5,687 nt of DNA from JBLYYQ01 sp048550035 (GTDB taxonomy: Bacteria; Nitrospinota_A; UBA7883; JBLYYQ01): positions 1-5,687 of the forward strand of contig JBLYYQ010000146.1 in assembly GCA_048550035.1 (NCBI GenBank), written 5' to 3'. A model generated the notes under the pieces. It was given only the letters and a program-made list of their open reading frames with translations. It did not search any database and was not told where the DNA came from. Made by a program: the position numbers and the translations under genes. This document shows, piece after piece, positions 1-5,687 of this stretch (its first letter is position 1; each line of letters opens with the position of its first letter).

Positions 1-111
1 AAACCATATGGGATCGAAGCCGGCTTTCAACTCTTCCTTATCGCAGCCTGAAAATATAATCAACAACGGAAGAACCAAACAAGAGAAAGTCTTAATATAT
101 TTAGACATCAT
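1..111 (-). CDS. N-terminus of a lipoprotein, possibly a family 3 solute-binding protein (partial)
   Basis: Only the first 37 codons are in the window; the gene continues past position 1. It starts at ATGATG (111 or 108), overlapping the tolC stop by 11 or 8 nt, with AGGAAAG about 10 nt upstream as a ribosome site, so it is probably translationally coupled to tolC. The sequence shows a short basic n-region (SKYIK), a hydrophobic core and a lipobox ending FSGC, with Cys23 as the predicted lipidated residue. Residue +2 is Asp, which in enterobacteria favours retention in the inner membrane. After a charged linker (DKEELK) comes AGFDPIWF. This resembles the first strand of the mature domain in family 3 solute-binding proteins (the GxDPxWxP type) more than the proline-rich start of an RND or HlyD periplasmic adaptor, which is what one would expect next to tolC. 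Lipoprotein status is well supported; the family assignment is weak because so little is visible. Confidence 0.7.
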   Translation of the reverse strand, partial: MMSKYIKTFSCLVLPLLIIFSGCDKEELKAGFDPIWF

Positions 112-1420
112 TCGGTAGTATCTTTCCTGTTGCAAGTTTTAATCGCTCAGTAGCCACAAGACATGCATGCTTTGCTACATTCAATTCCAACCTTGCTTTC
201 GTTAGTGTTAGTTGTGTCTCAAGATATTCAAGCTGCGTCGTTATTGACTCATTATATTGCTTGCTTGCAATCCTGAATGTCTCATGCGCAAGGTCAATAT
301 TCTCTTCTTGTGACTTTAAATATTCTTGCGCAACCATCAATTCGTTATATGCATCCTCAGTCTCAATTGCAACCGATCTATAAAGATCCTCACTCTGAAT
401 CAATTTTATCTCCCGCTTGACAATCTCTTGTTTAACAACTGCCCTTCGTTCATTCCCATCAAACAAGGGGAGAGTCAATCTTACTCCTGCATACCAACTA
501 TCTTCAAAACCAGCTGTTGCTGCGTCACCACCATCATGATCTGTGTAGTTATAAACTCCAAATAGTTTGATATTAATAAAGCGATCTGATTTCTTCTGCT
601 TCACAAACGATTCTTGTAATAAAACAGACTCACGTGATCGATTAAGATCTGAACGGTATTTATATGCATATTCTATCTGCTCTTCTAAATTAAATTTTTG
701 CATATTGTAATCTAGGCTACCCTCAATATCAAACTGTTCAGAAGGTGTTAGACCAACTATCTTAGCCAAATTTAATTTCGCCGATTGATAACGGGTTTTT
801 GCTTTTAATAAATCTGCGTAGGCTGATGCTACTTTTGTCTGAAATCGCATAACATCATAGTTTGTTCCAACACCTGCTTTGCTACGCTTCCTTGCATCAT
901 CTAGATTACTTTCTAGCTGCTGCAATGATTCTTGATAAACTTCTAGCTCCTCCTTCGCTAAAAGCAGATCATAAAAAAATATCCGAACATTCGTAACTAT
1001 TTTGTTACGAACATCTGCTAGGTTTTCTACTGATACCTGAGTTAAATGTTTTGTCCCACTGATTGCAGCATTTACTGCTCCTGAGTAGAGCCATTGGCTA
1101 ACTGTAATCTCAACATCTTTGGTCTCGTCAGGAGTTAAATTAAAGGTCTGCCCAAGGAATTGAGTCTCCGTACTTTTACCATGATAGGTGTACGTTGCAG
1201 CAAGATCAATGTCAGGTAGCGCAACAGCTATCGCTTGGCTTCTCGTTAACTCTGCATGCTCTAGCTCCTTGCTAGCCTCCAAAATTGATGAGTTGCGAGT
1301 TAGAGCAATTGTTATCAGCTCCTCTAATTTGTATTCTTCAGGAGTTGCAGATGACGCTAGCACAGCATTGAAAATTATCAACCAGACTAAGAGTGACTGC
1401 ACTATTCTTATAATTTTCAA
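101..1420 (-). CDS. TolC-family outer-membrane efflux/secretion channel protein
   Basis: Outer-membrane factor of the TolC type: a homotrimer forming a beta barrel plus a long periplasmic alpha-helical tunnel, working with an inner-membrane pump and an adaptor in drug efflux or type I secretion. The 439 residues are normal for the family. Visible parts are a signal peptide (about 1-24, cleavage near LASS/ATP), then two outer-membrane-efflux repeats, about 30-225 and 245-432. The first has a barrel strand (ALPDIDLAATYTY, 67-79), the KAGVGTNYDVMRFQ helix turn (181-194) and a coiled helix ending NLAKIVGL. The second has the barrel strand LTLPLFDGNERR (315-326) and the matching SITTQLEYLETQ turn (392-403) ending LKLATG. 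The only in-frame start near the signal peptide is TTG at 1420, with AAGG 10 nt upstream. An ATG at 1449 would be in frame if the A7 run had one more base. The mogA stop lies upstream in the same frame. The substrate cannot be deduced, since no pump gene is in view. Confidence 0.93.
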   Translation of the reverse strand: MKIIRIVQSLLVWLIIFNAVLASSATPEEYKLEELITIALTRNSSILEASKELEHAELTRSQAIAVALPDIDLAATYTYHGKSTETQFLGQTFNLTPDETKDVEITVSQWLYSGAVNAAISGTKHLTQVSVENLADVRNKIVTNVRIFFYDLLLAKEELEVYQESLQQLESNLDDARKRSKAGVGTNYDVMRFQTKVASAYADLLKAKTRYQSAKLNLAKIVGLTPSEQFDIEGSLDYNMQKFNLEEQIEYAYKYRSDLNRSRESVLLQESFVKQKKSDRFINIKLFGVYNYTDHDGGDAATAGFEDSWYAGVRLTLPLFDGNERRAVVKQEIVKREIKLIQSEDLYRSVAIETEDAYNELMVAQEYLKSQEENIDLAHETFRIASKQYNESITTQLEYLETQLTLTKARLELNVAKHACLVATERLKLATGKILPNDV

Positions 1421-1449
1421 ATTTTTTTGACCTTGGAAAAAATGAACAT
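1417..1449 (-). other. Ten-codon ATG reading frame ahead of tolC: leader peptide or displaced tolC start
   Basis: ATG at 1449 follows the mogA stop after one base (TAG-A-ATG) and encodes MFIFSKVKKI before a TGA that overlaps the TTG start of tolC. It crosses a run of seven A on the coding strand (1428-1422). With one extra A the frame would read MFIFSKVKKNLKIIRIVQ and continue into the tolC signal peptide, giving a plausible basic n-region. It may therefore be the true tolC N-terminus separated by a homopolymer error or slippage site, a coupling mini-frame, or chance. It has no Shine-Dalgarno of its own. Confidence 0.3.
1431..1434 (-). promoter_or_regulatory. Candidate ribosome binding site for the TTG start of tolC
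   Basis: AAGG on the coding strand, within CCAAGGTC, lies 10 nt before TTG at 1420. It is the only Shine-Dalgarno-like element in the 30-base gap between mogA and tolC. The spacing is slightly long but workable. It supports the TTG start against the alternative ATG at 1449, inside whose frame it falls. Confidence 0.4.
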
Positions 1450-1450
1450 T

Positions 1451-1948
1451 CTAATTAGGGATACAATCTGAAATATCACCCTGCGCTTTTTTTATACCAT
1501 GTAGCATACCATCCCACACAACAGATAAATTTTCAATCAGAGATTTAGGTGAACCTGGAAGGTTGACAATTAAACGTCCATCATTAAACCCAGCTAACCC
1601 TCTCATTAAAATAGCATTCTTAGTTATCTTCATTGAAACATTGCGCATAGCTTCAATCAGTCCAGGGATCGCTATTTTTATAAACTTGGATGTCCCTTCT
1701 GGGGTAAGATCACGAGGCGAAACACCGGTTCCTCCTGTTGTTAAAATTAGATCTAGAGAGTCTATCAATAGTAACTCAGCAAGGGCAGCTTCTACTGACT
1801 CTATCCCATCGGCTATAACCTTGACTACTACAAGATCAGCTGGTTTATCTGCCAAAAATTCTTCCACTACCGCTTGGCTCTTATCTTCTCTTTTCTTTGC
1901 AGCTAAGCTATCTGAAACAATTACAAGTGCAACTTTTAAATTTTCCAC
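1451..1948 (-). CDS. mogA: MogA/MoaB-family molybdopterin adenylyltransferase
   Basis: In molybdenum cofactor synthesis MogA activates molybdopterin with ATP to give adenylyl-molybdopterin, which MoeA then uses for molybdate insertion; it is cytoplasmic and usually trimeric. Numbered from the GTG start (165 aa), the protein shows the opening strand KVALVIVSDS (5-14), the phosphate-binding loop TTGGTG (70-75), SPRDLTPE (77-84) with the conserved acidic Asp80, and NLPGSPKS (129-136). These are the hallmark motifs of the fold. The length fits MogA/MoaB enzymes and excludes the larger MoeA. MogA and MoaB paralogues are hard to separate by eye, so the symbol is provisional. An ATG at 2014 gives 22 more residues (187 aa) but overlaps the previous gene by 65 bases and lacks a ribosome site. 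GTG at 1948 has AAGG at a 7-nt spacing and sits one base after the preceding stop, so it is preferred. No other cofactor gene is in the window. Confidence 0.92.
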   Translation of the reverse strand: MENLKVALVIVSDSLAAKKREDKSQAVVEEFLADKPADLVVVKVIADGIESVEAALAELLLIDSLDLILTTGGTGVSPRDLTPEGTSKFIKIAIPGLIEAMRNVSMKITKNAILMRGLAGFNDGRLIVNLPGSPKSLIENLSVVWDGMLHGIKKAQGDISDCIPN

Positions 1949-1949
1949 C

Positions 1950-3212
1950 TTACAACCTTGAGCCGCCGAGTCTCTCTTTACTATCTTTATTTTGAGATTT
2001 GCCTGCCTCGTCATTGTTTTGGCTTTTATTTGAATTAAGCTTTAATATGATATCATCTTGCGGATTCTCTATATCTGGACCTTGCGACAAAAAAATAACT
2101 GAAGAATAGAGTGGCTCTAGCTTTGATTCAAAAAGATATCGACGCCCCCATGGATCAATGAGAAGGTTCTCACCTTTAGAACTCAACTCTGTTAGCTCAT
2201 CAAGGTTAGTTGGGAGCTTTCCATGCAAAGTATAGTATATAATAATCGCTTTCTTGATCTCATGTAACTCAAAGTCAACCTGATCCCGTAGAATATTGTA
2301 TGGTAGCTCATCCTTCATTTTCAGAAATTGAAGAGCCTTATCTTTATTGAGCATCAGTCCGCCATAGATGGCACCTATCAGCAAAATCGAAACAGCTATC
2401 CAAAAAAGATGAACTAGCCCAAACCCTATGTTATATCTTCGTGAACTACTATCGGCGGTCTTTATTAATCTCTTATGAAAAAGTGATTCTAATGCAAGCA
2501 TTGCCTCAAACTTATCGACACGGGCTGAGCTTAATATCTCCTCAACTGTAAAACCTTTTCCTATGACAGATAAAACAGCTATCTCTGAATCGGTCAGGGC
2601 AATATTGTCATCATTTAATTGTGCGCGCTCCTCAGATGCTATCCACCGTTGCCCTAAAACATTTTCTGATTTATTACTTAAGATAGATTTTTTTATCGTT
2701 TTAGTAACATTAGGAAGCTTGCCAAACTTAATATCCCACTCATCAGCAACTCTACAACCTTCAATCAAGATTGAATCGATATCAAGCGGAGTCATTATCT
2801 CCTTATTGTAGCGCATCCCTTTGACAGCTGTGAAGTTGTACTCTCCTTGCTTTAGACGTAATGCAAAAAATAAATTCTCTATGATCTGACGATTTACTAG
2901 CTCCTTTACAATATCTATCTGTAAAACACGTTCTAATATCTCCCAGTATGTCTTTAGCTTTGTGTCATGCTCTCGCTGAATGTGATTCCAATCTGCGGTC
3001 TTAATTAGCTGGTTTCTTACTAATGTGTTTCTAATTCTTGCACCATCCACTGCTGGTAGCCCTTCTGCATAGATTATTGATCCGTTATCAAATGATATCT
3101 TGACCACCTCATGTTGAAAGGTCAATTGGAGCGCTCCTGTTTGACCTTCAAGCTTGATCATCTGCAGGATGTTTACAATATTGAAATCTACTAACGATCC
3201 TCTTAAACTCAT
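1950..3212 (-). CDS. DUF4388 (PATAN) protein with winged-helix-like region, one TM helix and GspG-like periplasmic domain
   Basis: 420 residues with an unusual order of parts. Residues 1-70 match the DUF4388/PATAN pattern: LRGSLVDFNIVNILQMIKLEGQTGALQL, then FDNGSIIYAEG. Residues 75-160 are helical and look like the usual DUF4388 continuation (LFFALRLKQGEYNF). Residues 205-252 (LTDSEIAVLSVIGKG to HKRLIKTA) look like a winged helix. After SSSRRYN comes one membrane helix (about 264-287); arginines on its N side put the N-terminus in the cytoplasm. Residues 303-391 resemble the C-terminal domain of the major pseudopilin GspG: long helix, YYTLHGKLPTNLDEL (326-340), DPWGRRYLF (353-361), FLSQGPD (374-380) and a final DD near the GspG calcium-site position. 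The tail 392-420 is polar, with KSQN twice. DUF4388 proteins are common in deltaproteobacterial signalling and motility, but the exact function here is unknown. ATG follows the previous stop by one base (TAA-T-ATG). Confidence 0.85.
   Translation of the reverse strand: MSLRGSLVDFNIVNILQMIKLEGQTGALQLTFQHEVVKISFDNGSIIYAEGLPAVDGARIRNTLVRNQLIKTADWNHIQREHDTKLKTYWEILERVLQIDIVKELVNRQIIENLFFALRLKQGEYNFTAVKGMRYNKEIMTPLDIDSILIEGCRVADEWDIKFGKLPNVTKTIKKSILSNKSENVLGQRWIASEERAQLNDDNIALTDSEIAVLSVIGKGFTVEEILSSARVDKFEAMLALESLFHKRLIKTADSSSRRYNIGFGLVHLFWIAVSILLIGAIYGGLMLNKDKALQFLKMKDELPYNILRDQVDFELHEIKKAIIIYYTLHGKLPTNLDELTELSSKGENLLIDPWGRRYLFESKLEPLYSSVIFLSQGPDIENPQDDIILKLNSNKSQNNDEAGKSQNKDSKERLGGSRL
1956..1959 (-). 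promoter_or_regulatory. Ribosome binding site that decides the mogA start
   Basis: AAGG on the coding strand lies inside the last codons of the DUF4388 gene, 7 nt before GTG at 1948 (AAGG-TTGTAAG-GTG). The upstream ATG at 2014 is preceded only by AATAAAAGCCAAAACA, with no Shine-Dalgarno match. This favours the GTG start and a translationally coupled junction. Confidence 0.55.
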
Positions 3213-3213
3213 A

Positions 3214-5163
3214 TTAGCTATATATTCTTCTAAATAAACTATTTATAGCGATCCAGTATGTTATCGCCACTATAAAAAATAGGCTGTTTGCAATCAAAAT
3301 ATTATATGAAAAAAGGCTCTCTCCACTCTCCTTAAATAGCAGGCTGATAAAGTGAAATGCAAAGTTATTACTAATAAACAGTGTTATCGCTCCTGAGATA
3401 GTGCACCCTTCATATAGACGACCTACTCCTGGGTAGATCTTATCTAGTATTGAAGATATTAAAGCCTGATTAAAAGTATATTTTTTTATCGATGCTCGTT
3501 TCTGATCAGTTGCTGTTGCATCTATTGAACGGTTCATAGAACGAAGTTCGTTACATTGATCACAGATTGATTCAACCTCTGGTAGTCCTTGATGGTCTGG
3601 CTGAAATAGGTCTGAACAAGAACTGCAACTTTGATAGAGATAACGCTTTATACTCAACAGCCAGACCAAGATTAAAAGTATCAAAAATCCAAACGCTATA
3701 TAAGAAAATTTATCCTTCGTTATTGGATAAAGGTAAATCTTCCATATATGATTTATAAGGCTACTTACAACAAGAGGGTCATCACTGAGGTTAAGATGTT
3801 TCAGATCATTGTTAGTAATTAAAATAGGGATTGCTTTGTTACTATATTTGTCATTAATGGATGAAACAATATCTCTCATTCCCTCGCTATTTAACTCTAA
3901 TGCCCTCTGGTACGCAGCTTCAGCTTTACTGTTATTGACCACTGTCTCTAGGTAGGCATTTGACAGGTTATAATATGTAATCCAACTTTTACTATCTAAC
4001 TCAATTGACTTCTTAAAATTATTAATCGCATTATCGTAACGACCAGCTCTAAAATCTATTACTCCTAAATTATTATATCCTCTAGCAATCATATCCTGCT
4101 TACTAATTAAGCTAATAGATTCTCTGAACAGTCTAGATGCTAAAGAGTACTCTTCTTGCAAGAAGGCTATCACTCCTAGAGCATATCCATACACCCCCTT
4201 CTCTTGTTCCACTCCTGATTTTTCATATAGAGATGTTAAAAGAGCTGTTGTCTCTAAATCAAAGCTCCCACTTGCTAGTTTGGAAAATGTATTAGAGAGC
4301 TTCATATCTTTTTTGATAGCACTCTTGGCATAGAGGTCAATTGTAAATGGGAGTACAAACAAAAGTCCTGCAAAAAGAAAAATAACCGACTTTTCTTTTA
4401 GACGGATCAAAGGGAAAACAAGTACCACGCTTGCTAGTAAAAATAATAGTGGCCCGCCATAAGCTAACGGCAATAAGAGTATTAACGCTCCACTTATACT
4501 TTTGAAAATTGACTCTTTATATCCTGGTAACATTGAAGTAAAATCGGCTATTAGAACCCTAATATTGATCGCTATTAAGATCGTAAGTAGCAGGTAAAAT
4601 GTTACAATTAACACTAAGTAGATTCTAGCTGCAGACTTTTCCAATAGTTCTCTAAGCTCCAGCTTAGATTGTAATAAGATTTTTGACCCAGTCAGAAAGC
4701 TATTTGCTATCTCCTTGAAATTAAAAGAGTCAGTCGCAATAGTAATCTTCCCTTTTAAAAACCAAGCTTGATGATTATCAGGTGCAAATAGAATCGCACT
4801 TTCTATTAAAGTGTTGGCTAAACTATAGTTACCATCTTTATAGGTTTTAGTTGCAAGTAGAGTCGCCATGTCTGAAATTGGAAACAGATTTTTTGTCCCG
4901 AGTAGATCAATCTTCTCTTTCACTGCACGACTACTCTCAGTTATTCGTAGCTCATCTTTTGCATGGTAGGCCTCTATCCAAGCATTAAATGAGGGTATGT
5001 AAAATAGATCTGGAACTCGAAAATCATCCAGATATTCTACTTGCTGATTAACTTCCAAATCGCCGGCGACTACCTCTTCTATCCCATAGCCAGATTGTGG
5101 GCTCAATAAGAACAAAGAGAGTATTAGTGCAACTTTCAACCGTAGATAGTGCTTGATATCCAT
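3214..5163 (-). CDS. Polytopic TPR membrane protein with cytoplasmic zinc ribbon and C-terminal membrane hairpin
   Basis: 649 residues; not a named family I recognise, but the parts are clear. Residues 1-27 look like a signal peptide (basic start, core VALILSLFLL, exit near SGYG). Residues 100-165 form a TPR-like helical region (YSLANTLIESAILFAPDNHQAWFLKG). Membrane helices lie at about 181-203, 223-253 (two close segments) and 259-277. Three good TPRs follow (about 324-425: ALGVIAFLQEEYSLASRLF, NNLGVIDFRAGRYDNAINNF, YYNLSNAYLE). Next are a helix at 486-505, then Cys513-x2-Cys516 and Cys534-x2-Cys537, a zinc-ribbon spacing, then YPGVGRLYEG (577-586) and two more helices. Positive-inside reasoning (RLKEK 254-258, KR 506-507, RR 645-646) puts the TPRs in the periplasm and the zinc ribbon in the cytoplasm. 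The role is probably scaffold or assembly factor. The start has no Shine-Dalgarno, but the signal peptide supports it. It lies 19 nt after the MglB-like gene. Confidence 0.85.
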   Translation of the reverse strand: MDIKHYLRLKVALILSLFLLSPQSGYGIEEVVAGDLEVNQQVEYLDDFRVPDLFYIPSFNAWIEAYHAKDELRITESSRAVKEKIDLLGTKNLFPISDMATLLATKTYKDGNYSLANTLIESAILFAPDNHQAWFLKGKITIATDSFNFKEIANSFLTGSKILLQSKLELRELLEKSAARIYLVLIVTFYLLLTILIAINIRVLIADFTSMLPGYKESIFKSISGALILLLPLAYGGPLLFLLASVVLVFPLIRLKEKSVIFLFAGLLFVLPFTIDLYAKSAIKKDMKLSNTFSKLASGSFDLETTALLTSLYEKSGVEQEKGVYGYALGVIAFLQEEYSLASRLFRESISLISKQDMIARGYNNLGVIDFRAGRYDNAINNFKKSIELDSKSWITYYNLSNAYLETVVNNSKAEAAYQRALELNSEGMRDIVSSINDKYSNKAIPILITNNDLKHLNLSDDPLVVSSLINHIWKIYLYPITKDKFSYIAFGFLILLILVWLLSIKRYLYQSCSSCSDLFQPDHQGLPEVESICDQCNELRSMNRSIDATATDQKRASIKKYTFNQALISSILDKIYPGVGRLYEGCTISGAITLFISNNFAFHFISLLFKESGESLFSYNILIANSLFFIVAITYWIAINSLFRRIYS

Positions 5164-5182
5164 AATTTAATAAAATTAAGCA

Positions 5183-5680
5183 CTAGTCTTTGAATACATC
5201 GTCAAATCGATCTCGGACTGAATCAGAATAGCCGTCTAAGCTCTGTTCTTTCATTATCCGCTTGCTTGCAACCTCAAAGATCTTTTCTAACTTTTGGATC
5301 AACTCTTTACAGTAAAGACTTACCATTCCAACAGTAGTCTGCTCGTTGAAAACTATAGCACCAATCGCTCGATCCCCAATAAGAGCAATATGAATATGAT
5401 CTCGTTTCCCTTGATGAAACATTACAGAAAACTCAGCTTCCCCTAAAATCTTTGCCATCTCTTTAGTTGCTGCAAACGAGCCTGCTATTAAAGCGGATAA
5501 CGATTCTGCATGGATGCTATCTGTCACACCTTGCTGCGAAATTAAATGCCCTTCTTTGTCTATCAAGAAGATCGCCTTAGCACTCGATAGCTTTAAGAAA
5601 TCGTTCAGCAATATTTCAATCTGATCGTTATCTTCCTTGTAATATACTAATCGCCGCTCACGTAGACGCTTATCTTTCAT
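5183..5680 (-). CDS. MglB-like Roadblock/LC7 domain protein
   Basis: A 165-residue soluble protein with a Roadblock/LC7 domain at about 10-137. The conserved run matches what I recall of Myxococcus MglB, the GTPase-activating partner of the polarity GTPase MglA: LVYYKED (11-17), AKAIFLIDKEGHLISQQG (34-51), SLSALIAGSFAATKEMAKILGE (60-81), MFHQGKRDHIHIALIGDR (87-104) and a closing LEKIFE helix (131-136). It also has a C-terminal tail ending RFDDVFKD, similar to the DDxDxLF tail of MglB. It should dimerise and may bind a small Ras-like GTPase. No mglA follows; the next gene is the TPR membrane protein. Only seven bases precede the ATG (TGAAAAA), so an upstream in-frame start cannot be excluded, nor a ribosome site judged. 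The match of RRLVYYKED to the MglB N-terminus suggests that little is missing. Roadblock family is near certain; MglB function is inferred. Confidence 0.88.
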   Translation of the reverse strand: MKDKRLRERRLVYYKEDNDQIEILLNDFLKLSSAKAIFLIDKEGHLISQQGVTDSIHAESLSALIAGSFAATKEMAKILGEAEFSVMFHQGKRDHIHIALIGDRAIGAIVFNEQTTVGMVSLYCKELIQKLEKIFEVASKRIMKEQSLDGYSDSVRDRFDDVFKD

Positions 5681-5687
5681 TTTTTCA

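Noticed and set aside
326..565. Plus-strand open frame of 79 codons opposite tolC
   Set aside because: Shadow of the tolC coding strand; the cysteine-rich product matches nothing I recognise and the frame has no independent support.
1188..1430. Plus-strand open frame of 80 codons opposite the tolC N-terminus
   Set aside because: Antisense to the signal peptide and first repeat of tolC; composition is what the reverse complement of that region gives.
1563..1961. Plus-strand open frame of 132 codons opposite mogA
   Set aside because: It lies antisense to a gene with clear family motifs, encodes a low-complexity Ser/Ile/Thr-rich product without a recognisable domain, and has no ribosome site or neighbours on that strand.
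2563..2811. Plus-strand open frame of 82 codons opposite the DUF4388 gene
   Set aside because: Shadow frame within a well-supported gene, with no motif or start signal.
3567..3758. Plus-strand open frame of 63 codons opposite the TPR gene
   Set aside because: Lies opposite the zinc-ribbon and membrane-helix coding region; no independent evidence.
3940..4190. Possible DNA repeat in the TPR-coding stretch
   Set aside because: Similarity is at the level of the degenerate TPR protein motif only; the nucleotide sequence shows no conserved direct repeat.
5167..5179. Small inverted repeat TTAAT-TTT-ATTAA between the MglB-like and TPR genes
   Set aside because: A stem of five A-T pairs with a three-base loop is too weak for a terminator or a regulatory hairpin, has no U-tract of terminator type, and is expected by chance in AT-rich spacer.

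Overview
This window is one unbroken minus-strand gene block from a Gram-negative bacterium with moderately low GC (by eye, in the high thirties per cent). It holds five essentially complete genes and one truncated gene, with almost no intergenic space. TolC-type outer-membrane protein, Sec signal peptides and a lipobox show the diderm envelope. An MglB-type Roadblock protein, a DUF4388 (PATAN) protein and a TPR membrane protein with a zinc ribbon together point to a lineage of deltaproteobacterial type (Myxococcota, Desulfobacterota, Bdellovibrionota, SAR324 or a relative). That placement is inference; no rRNA or other marker is present.

In transcription order (right to left): (1) 5680-5183, an MglB-like Roadblock/LC7 protein; (2) 5163-3214, a polytopic TPR protein with a cytoplasmic four-cysteine zinc ribbon and a C-terminal PGxGxLYxG membrane hairpin; (3) 3212-1950, a DUF4388 protein with a winged-helix-like middle, one transmembrane helix and a C-terminal domain resembling the globular domain of the type II secretion pseudopilin GspG; (4) 1948-1451, a MogA/MoaB-family molybdopterin adenylyltransferase, best started at a GTG; (5) about 1420-101, a TolC-family outer-membrane factor; (6) 111-1, the first 37 codons of a lipoprotein that runs out of the window.

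The first three genes look like a functional unit. Positive-inside reasoning puts MglB, the DUF4388 domain and the zinc ribbon in the cytoplasm, and the TPRs and the GspG-like domain in the periplasm. Together they could form a scaffold that connects a cytoplasmic polarity or GTPase switch to a periplasmic, pilus- or secretion-like assembly. This is the most interesting part of the window. mogA, tolC and the lipoprotein are probably co-transcribed but have no obvious functional link to it.

The junctions are very tight: stop-N-start at three successive boundaries, then an 8-11 nt overlap. No promoter, terminator, RNA gene, mobile element, repeat array or CRISPR was seen. The longest non-coding gap is about 30 bases, before tolC, where the start codon is ambiguous and an A7 run may hide a frameshift or a slippage site.
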